A stretch of 64,000 nt of DNA from Komagataeibacter nataicola (GTDB lineage Bacteria > Pseudomonadota > Alphaproteobacteria > Acetobacterales > Acetobacteraceae). A model generated the notes under the pieces. It worked only from the letters and a program-made list of their open reading frames with translations. It searched no databases and was not told the DNA's origin. The first letter of the stretch is position 1. Every line of letters starts with the position of its first letter. The position numbers and the translations under genes were made by a program. Shown in pieces: positions 25,474 to 33,813 of the stretch. The DNA lies in NCBI RefSeq assembly GCF_003207795.1, contig NZ_NIRT01000015.1:1-64000 (forward strand), in the 5' to 3' direction.

Positions 25474-26235
25474 ATGAGCACATCAAAAATCGCCCTCGTC
25501 ACGGGCGCCAATCGTGGCATCGGCTACAGTATTGCGAAGCATCTGACAGCCTCCGGCATCAGCGTGATCGGCACTTATCACGCCAACGAAGATGAGGCGA
25601 AGGCTGCCGAAACCGCCCTCAGTCAGGAGGGCGCAAAGCTGCGCATGCTGCAACTGGACATCGCGAACCATGCGTCGTTCACGGATTTTGCTCAGCAGGT
25701 CAAAGCCCTTCTCGCAAGCGAGTTCGGGCAGGGGGGATTGAATTATGTTGTTCAGAACGCCGGCAACATCATCCACACGCGCTTCGACGCCGCAACGTCC
25801 GAACAGCTCGACAATCAGTACAACATCCACTTCAAGGGCCCCTACCTGCTGACGGTAGCGCTCCTTCCGCTGATCCGTGATGGTGGCCGCATTCTCAACA
25901 TCACCTCTGCCGCGACGCGCTTCTACCTGCCGGATCATGGGCCCTACGCAGCCATGAAAGCCGCGACCGAAGTCATCTCGCTCTATATGGCAAAAGAACT
26001 GGGCGCGCGGGGCATTACCGTCAATGCCATAGCCCCCGGGGCGGTCGCATCAGACTTTGGCGGCGGTCTGGTCCGTGATGATGCCACGGTCAACAAAAAC
26101 CTCGCGGAGATTACGCCGCTGGGGCGCGTCGGCCAACCCGACGACATCGGGGCCGCGGTCCGTGCCCTCCTGTCTGACGACATGCACTGGGTGAATGGCC
26201 AGCGCATTGAGGTGACGGGAGGCCAGTCGCTTTGA
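25474..26235 (+). CDS. SDR-family oxidoreductase, first gene of bdcA operon
   Basis: A 253-aa SDR. TGANRGIG near residue 11 is the cofactor motif, QNAG stands where NNAG is usual, and the active site is S...YAAMK near 148-166. The C-terminal end (WVNGQRIEVTGGQSL) is the usual family ending. It belongs to the same subgroup as the truncated SDR at 44217-44816. RBS AGGGAAGC. It leads a run of four genes (SDR, SRPBCC, BdcA-like, aldo/keto reductase) with short gaps. Substrate unknown. Confidence 0.87.
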   Translation: MSTSKIALVTGANRGIGYSIAKHLTASGISVIGTYHANEDEAKAAETALSQEGAKLRMLQLDIANHASFTDFAQQVKALLASEFGQGGLNYVVQNAGNIIHTRFDAATSEQLDNQYNIHFKGPYLLTVALLPLIRDGGRILNITSAATRFYLPDHGPYAAMKAATEVISLYMAKELGARGITVNAIAPGAVASDFGGGLVRDDATVNKNLAEITPLGRVGQPDDIGAAVRALLSDDMHWVNGQRIEVTGGQSL

Positions 26236-26266
26236 TCCCACACAGAAAAAAGCCAGGGGACTCCAC

Positions 26267-26719
26267 ATGATTCACGTTATGGCCAGCAGCGTCATCAATG
26301 CACCCGTTTCGTCCGTCTGGGGGCTGATCCGCGATTTTGGCGCTCTTGGTCGCTGGTTGCCGGGTGTGAAAAGCTGCGTGATCGAAGGCGATGATCCCGG
26401 CGACCGTGTTGGCGCGATCCGTCGTGTTGAAATGGGCGATGTCGGCGTCATCCGTGAACAGCTTCTGGCGCTGTCCGATGTGGATCATGCGGTGACCTTC
26501 TCGATCATTGAATCGGCTTTACCGATCCGGAACTACCGGTCGACCATCACGCTTTTGCCCGTAACGGATGGCGATCGCACATTTATCCGCTGGCGCGGTC
26601 AGTTCGAAGCGGCTGCCGAACACGCAGCCAGCATGGAGGCCAGAATGCCGACACATATCTACCAGCCAGCGTTCGACAGGCTGGCGGAAATTCTGGCGCA
26701 GGGAGAAACACGAGCATGA
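26267..26719 (+). CDS. SRPBCC-family (Bet v1/PYR-like) protein
   Basis: A 150-aa START/Bet v1-like protein. It has VINAPVSSVWGLIRDFGALGRWLPGV at the start, a central GVIREQLLALSD and ends with a long alpha helix, as in polyketide cyclase/SRPBCC proteins that bind hydrophobic ligands. AGGGGA precedes the ATG. The stop overlaps the bdcA start (ATGA), so the two are translated together. It may bind or process the substrate of its operon partners. Confidence 0.85.
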   Translation: MIHVMASSVINAPVSSVWGLIRDFGALGRWLPGVKSCVIEGDDPGDRVGAIRRVEMGDVGVIREQLLALSDVDHAVTFSIIESALPIRNYRSTITLLPVTDGDRTFIRWRGQFEAAAEHAASMEARMPTHIYQPAFDRLAEILAQGETRA

Positions 26720-27429
26720 GCAGCTTTAATGGCAAATCCGTCCTCGTGCTTGGCGGTAGCCGCGGGATTGGGGCCGCCATTGTCCGCCGCTTCGCAACGG
26801 ATGGCGCGAAAGTCGTTTTCACGTATCTGTCCTCCCCTGAGGATGCTCAGGCCCTGGCGGCCGAGACCGGAAGCAGGGCCATGCGCGCCGACAGTGGCGA
26901 CCGGGACTCCCTCATCGCGCTGATCGCCTCGCTTGGTCCTCTCGACGTGCTGGTCGTCAACTCCGGAATTCTTGGCGCGGGTGATCCACTGGACATGCCG
27001 CCGGACGCCATCGACCGGCTTTTCCGCATCAATACCCTCGCGCCCTATCACGCGGCAGTTGCTGCCGCACGGACCATGCCCGACGGCGGCCGCATCATCT
27101 TCATCGGCTCAGCCAATGCCGACCGTATGCCGATGACTGGCCTTGCAGCCTACAGCGCCAGCAAGGCCGCACTGAAAGGCATGGTCAAAGGACTGGCGCG
27201 CGATTTCGGGACGCGCGGCATCACCGTCAACGTTGTCCAGCCCGGCCCCACCGATACCGACATGAACCCTGCCGATGGACCGCTGAAAGACGTTATGCAC
27301 GACTTCATGGCGATCAAACGCCATGCCACGGGCGCGGAGATCGCAGGGCTGGTCGCGTATCTTGCCGGGCCAGAGGCAGGCATCATCACCGGTGCTGCAT
27401 ACAACATTGATGGTGGCTTCGCGGCCTGA
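26716..27429 (+). CDS. bdcA: BdcA-like SDR (biofilm-dispersal family)
   Basis: A 237-aa SDR very close to E. coli BdcA along its whole length as I recall that sequence: GKSVLVLGGSRGIGAAIVRRF at the start, then DRLFRINTLAPYHAAVAAAR, DRMPMTGLAAYSASKAALKGM (YxxxK) and VVQPGPTDTDMNPADGP. BdcA is reported to bind cyclic di-GMP and promote biofilm dispersal; enzyme activity is uncertain. Translationally coupled to the SRPBCC gene. In E. coli a TetR gene (bdcR) flanks bdcA, and a TetR gene also heads this locus. Confidence 0.85.
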   Translation: MSSFNGKSVLVLGGSRGIGAAIVRRFATDGAKVVFTYLSSPEDAQALAAETGSRAMRADSGDRDSLIALIASLGPLDVLVVNSGILGAGDPLDMPPDAIDRLFRINTLAPYHAAVAAARTMPDGGRIIFIGSANADRMPMTGLAAYSASKAALKGMVKGLARDFGTRGITVNVVQPGPTDTDMNPADGPLKDVMHDFMAIKRHATGAEIAGLVAYLAGPEAGIITGAAYNIDGGFAA

Positions 27430-27477
27430 TGGAATGACTGATCCCCAATCACCCGTTGGAAAAAAGGAACGAAGGCC

Positions 27478-28368
27478 ATGACCAGTTTATCCGCTAACGC
27501 CACCGACGCCGGCACCTTCAGCATCGGCGGCGACCTTGCCGTTCATCGTCTTGGCTTCGGCGCGATGCGCATCACCGGTCCGGGCATATGGGGACCGCCC
27601 GCCGACCACGACGAGGCCATCCGCACGCTGAGGCGCCTTCCCGAAATCGGCGTCAACTTCATCGACACTGCCGATTCCTACGGCCCCGATGTTTCGGAAT
27701 GGCTGATTAAAGAGGCGCTGCACCCATACCCCAAGGGACTGGTGATCGCCACGAAGGGTGGTCTGACCCGTTCGGGGCCGGATATCTGGAAGCCGGTTGG
27801 ACGGCCGGAATACCTGCTCCAGCAGGTACACAAGAGCCTGCGCAATCTCGGCGTCGAACAGATCGATCTGTGGCAATTGCACCGGATCGATCCCAAGGTT
27901 CCGGCGGACGAGCAGTTTGACGCGATCAGGTCCTTCATCGACCAGAAACTGATCCGGCATGCAGGACTGAGCGAAGTCTCCGTCGAAGACATCAAGGCCG
28001 CCTCGAAGTTCTTTGACGTGGCAACCGTCCAGAACCGCTATAATCTCGTTGACCGCACCAGCGAGGACGTACTCGACTACTGCACGGCGCAGAACATCGG
28101 GTTCATCCCCTGGTTTCCGCTTGCCGCTGGCGACCTCGCGAAGCCAGGCTCAATCCTGGATACCATGGCAGGGAAATACGGTGCGCACCCGAGCCAGATC
28201 GCCTTGGCATGGATCCTGAAACGCAGTCCGGTGATGCTGCCAATCCCTGGCACCTCGAAGGTCGCGCATCTGGAGCAGAATGTCGCCGCTGCCAGCATAA
28301 CGCTATCTGACGAAGATTTCGCAGCACTGGATTCAGAAGGACGCAAGGCGTTTCAGTCAACGCTGTAG
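27478..28368 (+). CDS. aldo/keto reductase (PdxI/YdbC-like)
   Basis: A 296-aa TIM-barrel aldo/keto reductase. The DTADSYGPD segment near 60 holds catalytic Asp and Tyr, TKGGLTR near 98 the Lys, and [10 protein letters not shown] near 140 the His. The C-terminal [15 protein letters not shown] is the NADP-binding end. The opening ([20 protein letters not shown]) is close to E. coli YdbC/PdxI, reported to reduce pyridoxal. Its companions suggest aldehyde reduction, but the substrate is not known. AAGGA upstream; last gene of the operon. Confidence 0.88.
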   Translation: MTSLSANATDAGTFSIGGDLAVHRLGFGAMRITGPGIWGPPADHDEAIRTLRRLPEIGVNFIDTADSYGPDVSEWLIKEALHPYPKGLVIATKGGLTRSGPDIWKPVGRPEYLLQQVHKSLRNLGVEQIDLWQLHRIDPKVPADEQFDAIRSFIDQKLIRHAGLSEVSVEDIKAASKFFDVATVQNRYNLVDRTSEDVLDYCTAQNIGFIPWFPLAAGDLAKPGSILDTMAGKYGAHPSQIALAWILKRSPVMLPIPGTSKVAHLEQNVAAASITLSDEDFAALDSEGRKAFQSTL

Positions 28369-28470
28369 GGGAGGGCTCCCGGGCAGTCACAGCCCCGGTG
28401 CCGAAAGGTCAGGGGAAATGTCCGGACGACGCCTGATATTTTCGCGTTCGATGCCAATAAGGCTGCTCCA

Positions 28471-29118
28471 ATGAAAATTTACGACTGGCCCACAGGGCCC
28501 TATCCAGCCCGTGTCCGGATTGCTCTGGCAGAAAAGAATCTCCTGTCCGACGTCGAATTCGTGCCGATCAACTTGTGGAAGGGCGAACACAAGACACCTG
28601 GTTTTCTGACCAAAAATTATTCCGGAACATTGCCAGTTCTTGAACTGGACGGTGGACTCTTTCTCGCCGAATGTACGGCGATCACGGTCTATCTTGATGC
28701 GCTTGCCGGGGAACCGACACTGACTGGTCGAACCCCGCTTGAAAAAGGCGTGATCCAGATGATGACAAAACGCGCCGAGATTGAGATGCTGGACGCCATC
28801 AGCGTCTATTTTCATCATGCCACACCGGGTCTTGGTCCCGATGTGGAAGTCTACCAGAACCGGGAATGGGGCCTGCGCCAGCGCGATAAGGCTCTGTGCG
28901 GGATGCATTACTTTGATGCAGAGTTGCGGAAACAGCCCTTTATAGCCGGTGAGGCTTTCTCGATGGCGGATATTGCAGTCATCGGCGGTTTTATATTCGC
29001 CAAAGCCGTAGAATTACCGATCCCACAGGAATGCGAGGCGCTTTTAGCCTGGTTCGCGCGGATGCAGGAGCGTCCGAGTGTCCGGGCGCAACTGGCAATT
29101 GTTCCGCCAAAGCATTGA
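28471..29118 (+). CDS. glutathione S-transferase
   Basis: A 215-aa cytosolic GST: thioredoxin-like N-terminal domain (1-80, MKIYDWPTGPYPARVRIAL; SGTLPVLEL with the cis-Pro, then LAECTAI binding glutathione) and an all-helical C-terminal domain (about 90-210, FSMADI near 168). It lies 102 nt after the aldo/keto reductase and could be co-transcribed. Role: conjugation or reduction of electrophiles. Confidence 0.88.
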   Translation: MKIYDWPTGPYPARVRIALAEKNLLSDVEFVPINLWKGEHKTPGFLTKNYSGTLPVLELDGGLFLAECTAITVYLDALAGEPTLTGRTPLEKGVIQMMTKRAEIEMLDAISVYFHHATPGLGPDVEVYQNREWGLRQRDKALCGMHYFDAELRKQPFIAGEAFSMADIAVIGGFIFAKAVELPIPQECEALLAWFARMQERPSVRAQLAIVPPKH

Positions 29119-29219
29119 CGCGCAAAGTAATCCCGAACGGACGGATAGCCTGCGTCTTCACCGGGATACCCGGATCTTTCCAGAAGGGAGCTGAAAGCAG
29201 ACATTCATGGCGGGCTGTA

Positions 29220-30392
29220 TCATTTCTGATAAGTGCGCTGGATCAGCACCGTAACCACAGTAAGCAGGCCAGCACTACCAACCAGCAACGTCAGGAGTGC
29301 TGTGTCAACGCCGAGCTGATCGATCAGCAGACCTGCAATCCACGGTAGGATACCGCCAAGCAGATAGCCGCCCGTCTGGGTTAACCCAGACAGCCGTGTC
29401 GCCTCTGATCTGTCATGTGCGAAATCCAGAGGCTGGAGGAGCGCTATTGGAAACAGGCCTCCCGTCGCAATCCCGATCATCAAAGGCGCCAGCCATGGCA
29501 GCGGCTTTGCAAGCAGCAGGCAGAGCGTACCCAAAATGGCGAGGCCGGAAAAAGCCAGAGCTGCCTTGATGGTTGTAAGTTTCAGGGCGCGCATGATGAC
29601 GTTCATGCCAAAGCTGACGCCCGTCTGGAACAGCATCATGATGGCGACAAGAAGCCCTGCCGTATGGTCAGAATAGCCCAGGGTACCATACAGGGACGGC
29701 AGCCACGCAATTGCTGCGTAATTGATCCCGGCCTGAAGACCGAAGAACAGCGTCAGTCCCAGAATGCCGCTCCGGCTGATCGTGAGAGAAGGCTGTGCCG
29801 CGGAACGCGCAGACGCAGCAATATCCTCACGCCATAGTATCCAGCAGAACCCGGCGAGTGCCGTGGGAAGCGCCCAGAAAGCCAGACCCAGCGGCCAGCT
29901 CCCGGTGGCGTCACTGATGCGGGGCGTTGCGAAAGCGGCCACGGCTGAGCCTACTCCCATGCTGGCGGCATAGACGCTCATGGCCTCAGGCGCGCGGGAG
30001 GCAAACTCACCCTTGATGAAACCCGACAGCAGTGGCCGGATGATCGCGTCGCCTACGCCTACCCCTACCCCTACCCCGACAGCCGTGAAAAGCAGCACTC
30101 CATAGCTGCCGCCATCGAGGCGAAGGAGCAGGACGATGGTCAGAAGCGCCAATGCCATTATCATGGAGCGTTTCAGGCCAAGTCGCCGTTCCAGCATATG
30201 CCCGAGCGGGGAGAGGCCGCCCATGCACAGGACTGGAAGCGTGGTCAGCAGGCCCAGTTCGGCGTTGGTGATGGCAAGAGTTCGTTTGATCTGGTCGAGG
30301 ATGGGAGAGAGGGAAGCAATTCCGGTGCGTAGGCAGATACCGGCACCGAAGATCATCAGCCAGGGCAGAAGCGTTTTCGCGGAACGTGTCAT
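29220..30392 (-). CDS. nimT: CynX/NimT-family MFS transporter
   Basis: A 390-aa, 12-helix permease of the CynX/NimT family. The opening (LLPWLMIFGAGICLRTGIASLSPILDQIKRTL) and the QTGGYLLGGILPWIAG segment near the C-terminus are typical. E. coli NimT exports 2-nitroimidazole and is controlled by the AraC protein NimR; here too an AraC gene is divergent. The start at 30392 follows AGGGGG. One helix contains four GV dipeptides encoded by a 6-bp tandem repeat (30053-30080). Symbol by similarity. Confidence 0.82.
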   Translation of the reverse strand: MTRSAKTLLPWLMIFGAGICLRTGIASLSPILDQIKRTLAITNAELGLLTTLPVLCMGGLSPLGHMLERRLGLKRSMIMALALLTIVLLLRLDGGSYGVLLFTAVGVGVGVGVGDAIIRPLLSGFIKGEFASRAPEAMSVYAASMGVGSAVAAFATPRISDATGSWPLGLAFWALPTALAGFCWILWREDIAASARSAAQPSLTISRSGILGLTLFFGLQAGINYAAIAWLPSLYGTLGYSDHTAGLLVAIMMLFQTGVSFGMNVIMRALKLTTIKAALAFSGLAILGTLCLLLAKPLPWLAPLMIGIATGGLFPIALLQPLDFAHDRSEATRLSGLTQTGGYLLGGILPWIAGLLIDQLGVDTALLTLLVGSAGLLTVVTVLIQRTYQK

Positions 30393-30464
30393 GCCCCCTG
30401 CTATACAGGCTGGATTTTTACCCCGCGCTCGACAGGATGCCATAAACTGTCGAAAATATGCCAG

Positions 30465-31286
30465 ATGAAGCAATCCCGATCCCTGCAGGCCAGCAGTCTT
30501 GCTGATCGCACACCGCCCACAGAGCTACGTCCAGTGCGCGTGCATGCGGAGCATCATGTGGAAGCTGCGGATGTCGAACCTCATTGTCACGCTGATCTTG
30601 GACAGCTTCTGGCGACCACGCATGGCGTGATCCGCGTCACGACCGAAGATAACCAGTGGCTGGTACCGCCCGGACGGGCACTCCTGGTGCCACCGGGTGT
30701 TGTGCATGCCGTTCACAGCCCCAAGGAAAGCAGGCTGCGTGCCGTGCTGATTGCGCCGGAGATGTGCCGGGATTTTCTGCCAGCCTGTCGTATCATCGCC
30801 CTTACAACGCTGTTGCAGGAACTGATTGATGCGGTTGCCAGATGCCCGTCAGATTATCCCGTTCCTTCACCGGCGTCGCGCATGGTGGCGGTGCTGCTGG
30901 ACCAGATCGCATCGGCACGTTCCGAACCTCTGGGTGTGCCGCGTCCTTCGGATGCACGGCTGCGGCGTGTCACTGATGCGCTGATGGTCTCTCCGGCGGA
31001 TGGCCGGTCACTGTTCGAATGGCAGGATGTGGCTGGGGCCAGCAGTCGGACGCTGGCCCGGTTGTTTGAAGCTGAGGTTGGCATGAGCTTCAGTCACTAT
31101 CGCCGGCAGGTGCAGATGCAGGCCGCCGTTGGCATGCTCGCATCCGGCCTGCCAGTTGGAGAGGTCGCGCATGCTCTTGGTTATTCCACGGCATCCGCGT
31201 TTGCGTTTGCATTCCGCAAGACACTCGGCAGTCCGCCCAGTCGATTTCGTGATCAGGTTGAATGGTCTGATTGCCGGACTGTTTAA
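30465..31286 (+). CDS. nimR: AraC-family regulator, NimR-like
   Basis: A 273-aa regulator. The N-terminal cupin (about 25-115: VEPHCHADLGQLLATTHGVIRV, WLVPPGRALLVPPGVVHAVH) and C-terminal AraC helix-turn-helix pair (about 170-265: WQDVAGASSRTLARLFEAEVGMSFSHYRRQ, VAHALGYSTASAFAFAFRKTLG) match the RclR/NimR type. It is divergent from and probably controls the CynX/NimT permease. Symbol by synteny and similarity. Confidence 0.82.
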   Translation: MKQSRSLQASSLADRTPPTELRPVRVHAEHHVEAADVEPHCHADLGQLLATTHGVIRVTTEDNQWLVPPGRALLVPPGVVHAVHSPKESRLRAVLIAPEMCRDFLPACRIIALTTLLQELIDAVARCPSDYPVPSPASRMVAVLLDQIASARSEPLGVPRPSDARLRRVTDALMVSPADGRSLFEWQDVAGASSRTLARLFEAEVGMSFSHYRRQVQMQAAVGMLASGLPVGEVAHALGYSTASAFAFAFRKTLGSPPSRFRDQVEWSDCRTV

Positions 31287-31439
31287 GAACAAAAGATTTC
31301 GTTCTTCGTCGAGGACATTTGGCCGCGAGGCGATAAGTCCGACCGGCTGCTCTCGCCTCATAGCAGTCACTTCAAGGCCTATGATATCGTTCCAAAAGCA
31401 GACCTCAAATCTCAATGCTTCATCCTATCCTGGAACATT

Positions 31440-31871
31440 TCAGTGCTCTGCTACACTTTCAAAACGCAGGATACCGGCCAGTCGCGCCGGTTTTCCTGTG
31501 TCGTTCGGATGGTTGATCCCGTCCGTTACCGGCACTTCCGAAAAATCAAAAGGACTGACCGCGTCAAGACAGGCCACGTTTACGGCATGTCTTGACGGGT
31601 CGGACCGACGCTGATGATGCGTGTGGATGCCACAGCGGGAACAGAAGAAATGTTGGGCTGTTCCCGTATTGAACCGGTAGCTCGTCAGGATGTCCCCACC
31701 CTGGAGAATTTTTATCCCATACAGCGCTACCGCGGCAACGACCGATCCCCGCATGCGGCAATAAGAGCAGTTGCAGCGACGGACGGATTGAAGGCCGTCG
31801 CTGAGCGTCACTTCAAAGCGTACCGCACCACAGTGGTAGCCGCCTGTCCGACTGTTCGTACTACCTGTCAT
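31440..31871 (-). CDS. GFA-family (CENP-V/GFA) zinc protein
   Basis: A 143-aa protein of the glutathione-dependent formaldehyde-activating (GFA/CENP-V) fold. It has YHCGAVRFEV, the zinc motif CNCSYCRMRG near residue 34-43 and FFCSRCGIHTHH near 80. A perfect AGGAGG precedes the start at 31871. Family members are often annotated as formaldehyde-activating, but most have no proven activity. It stands alone after nimR (convergent). Confidence 0.85.
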   Translation of the reverse strand: MTGSTNSRTGGYHCGAVRFEVTLSDGLQSVRRCNCSYCRMRGSVVAAVALYGIKILQGGDILTSYRFNTGTAQHFFCSRCGIHTHHQRRSDPSRHAVNVACLDAVSPFDFSEVPVTDGINHPNDTGKPARLAGILRFESVAEH

Positions 31872-32004
31872 GATCTCTTCCTCCTGAGCACAAATAGTCC
31901 ACGTCTCCGGCATCGGTTGTCGTCTGCTCTGGGCGGCCTCACGCGGCCTTCATGGAAGAACCCATTCGAAGTACCATTGGTACGATAAGCAGGGCTGTCG
32001 CAAG

Positions 32005-32230
32005 TTAACCTGTGGTCCGACCGACATGATCGGCGAGAAGGCCATAGGCAATCGGCACCAGTCCGCCTGCGCCGATCACGCCGGTATAGAATACGGCAAA
32101 GGCCCGGCCCATATCTCCGTCAGGCGCCAACTCAGGCACCGTTCCGTATAGGAGAGAGGATGTCCCGTTCAGGACAATCCCGAGCAGGGGAAGTAACACC
32201 AGTGTCCCCGAAAGTATGATTATTTTTATC
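32005..32230 (-). pseudogene. C-terminal relic of an MFS transporter
   Basis: Only the last two helices and the end of an MFS protein remain: LVLLPLLGIVLNGTSSLLYG, then FYTGVIGAGGLVPIAYGLLADHVGR and a stop. The frame stays open further upstream, but there it is antisense to the epoxide hydrolase gene. The relic starts abruptly beside the hydrolase promoter. Confidence 0.65.
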
Positions 32231-32310
32231 GTGAAATGCGATATGATATAATCGTATGTTCGTTTCTGAATTGAGAGGGAAACGCGCATGGCGGGAGTGG
32301 AGATGCTCTC

Positions 32311-33201
32311 ATGCAGAACGTAACAATTACGACATCCCAGCTCGACATCGCTTGCCGGATCTCGGGGCCAGAAGACGGTCCTCCTGTTATCCTGCTTCAT
32401 GGGTGGCCGGACGATGCGCTGACATGGAACCGGCTCCTGCCGGATCTGCACGACGCCGGTTTTCGGACTTATGTGCCCTGGTTGCGCGGCTGCGGCGCAA
32501 CGCGCTTTCGGGAAGTAGGCATTCCCCGAAACGGGCAGCTTGTGGCTCTCGCTCATGATATGCTTGAAATGATGGACGTTCTGGGGCTTTCCCGTTTCAG
32601 CGTCATCGGACATGACTGGGGCGCACGAGCTGCTTATATTGCTTCCGTTCTGGCGCCAGAACGGATAGCGGGATGTGTGGCCCTGTCCGTAGGATGGGGA
32701 ACAAATGATGCTGGACAGGCCATGTCTTACCAGCAGATGCAGAATTACTGGTATCACTGGCTCATGGCGCTTGATCGCGGTGCCGAACTCATCCGGAACG
32801 ACCGCCAGAAATTCATGCGGTATATCTGGTCGATCTGGAACCCGGGATGGCAAATCCCGGAAGACGAATTTGCAGCGACGGCCCTGGCATTCGAAAATCC
32901 CGACTGGGCAGATATCACACTACATTCCTATCGCGTGCGCTGGGGACTGGCACCGCGTTCACCAACATTCGAATACCTTGAGAAACGTGTTGTTGCCGCC
33001 CCGATCATCCATGTGCCCTCACTCGTAATCCATGGAGGTGATGATCCATGCAACGACCCGGAAACATCAGCAGGTAAGGACCATCTGTTCAGGGGGTATT
33101 TCAGGCGGCATGTTCTGTCCGGGACCGGTCATTTCCCTCAACGCCAGAGCGCGGATGCTGTGACAGAGCTTGCCGTTCCTTTTCTCCTGCAGAGCCGTTG
33201 A
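32311..33201 (+). CDS. alpha/beta hydrolase, epoxide-hydrolase-like
   Basis: A 296-aa alpha/beta hydrolase. HGWPD near 30-34 forms the oxyanion hole. GHDWGA near 100-105 has Asp102 as nucleophile, typical of epoxide hydrolases and dehalogenases. GGDDP and GTGHFP supply the acid and the His near the C-terminus. A lid domain (about 130-220) is rich in Trp/Tyr. GGAG precedes the ATG; TATAAT at 32247-32252 could be its -10. Substrate unknown, probably an epoxide or ester. Confidence 0.87.
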   Translation: MQNVTITTSQLDIACRISGPEDGPPVILLHGWPDDALTWNRLLPDLHDAGFRTYVPWLRGCGATRFREVGIPRNGQLVALAHDMLEMMDVLGLSRFSVIGHDWGARAAYIASVLAPERIAGCVALSVGWGTNDAGQAMSYQQMQNYWYHWLMALDRGAELIRNDRQKFMRYIWSIWNPGWQIPEDEFAATALAFENPDWADITLHSYRVRWGLAPRSPTFEYLEKRVVAAPIIHVPSLVIHGGDDPCNDPETSAGKDHLFRGYFRRHVLSGTGHFPQRQSADAVTELAVPFLLQSR

Positions 33202-33636
33202 TGAATTAGATCGGCAATGAGTGATGAGGTCATCGACAAGATGGACATAGTGCGCGGAACTACGCTGCCCCCGAAGATTGAGGTGGCCAACCGTGTCCGG
33301 AATGAGCACCGCATAGTCCTGCCTGTTCCATGCCTCGCGCGTTCGCACGACGAAATTGTCGGCATGCCGGATGCGCTCGTCCTGTCCGAGGCGGATGTCA
33401 CCTGTTCCGCCAGGGCACATGATGATGGTTGCCCGTGTCCGGTCCGGAGAACTGAAGATGGCCTGGACAGACCCGCCCGCCCGGAGAGGTATAGTCATGA
33501 CACGTTCATCGATACCCGGATCTACGATATTGGCAGTGGTCCCTGGGGCAGGGCGATCGCTGGCATAAGCCACTACTGACAGGAGTGCGCAGCAGATAGC
33601 CAGCGCGACTATTGTGCAGTGCCTGTATTCCGACAT
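33200..33636 (-). pseudogene. truncated secreted alpha/beta hydrolase
   Basis: The frame begins with a signal peptide (MSEYRHCTIVALAICCALLSVVAYAS) and continues into an alpha/beta-hydrolase N-terminal half: IIMCPGGTGDIRLG, VLIPDTVGHLNLRG, YVHLVDDL. After VDDLI the reading runs antisense through the 3' end of the epoxide hydrolase gene, with no serine-nucleophile region. The gene has lost its C-terminal half. GGAAGG precedes the ATG, so the stub may still be translated. Confidence 0.6.
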
Positions 33637-33757
33637 GGTCCGGCCTTCCTGCCACCTTGTATAGCACCTCCATCTTCCCGCGGGAATACATTCCCGCTCG
33701 AGCCTGGTAGGCTCCCCTACGCCGAATATCCAGTCTTACCAGTATCGTGATTGCGTT

Positions 33758-33801
33758 GATTGTATGGCACATGGTCAAATGGAATTTCATCGAATGTATG
33801 G
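33758..33801. promoter_or_regulatory. two direct GAWTGTATGG motifs in the mocR promoter
   Basis: GATTGTATGG (33758-33767) and GAATGTATGG (33792-33801) are spaced 34 nt start to start, just upstream of mocR. An identical GATTGTATGG lies before the nit operon at 35361-35370. Direct repeats are usual for MocR regulators, so these are candidate binding sites. Confidence 0.55.
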
Positions 33802-33813
33802 AAATTCTATCCC

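Noticed and set aside
32231-32853. Minus-strand frame continuing upstream of the MFS relic
   Set aside because: That part is antisense to the epoxide-hydrolase-like gene and has no transporter helices.
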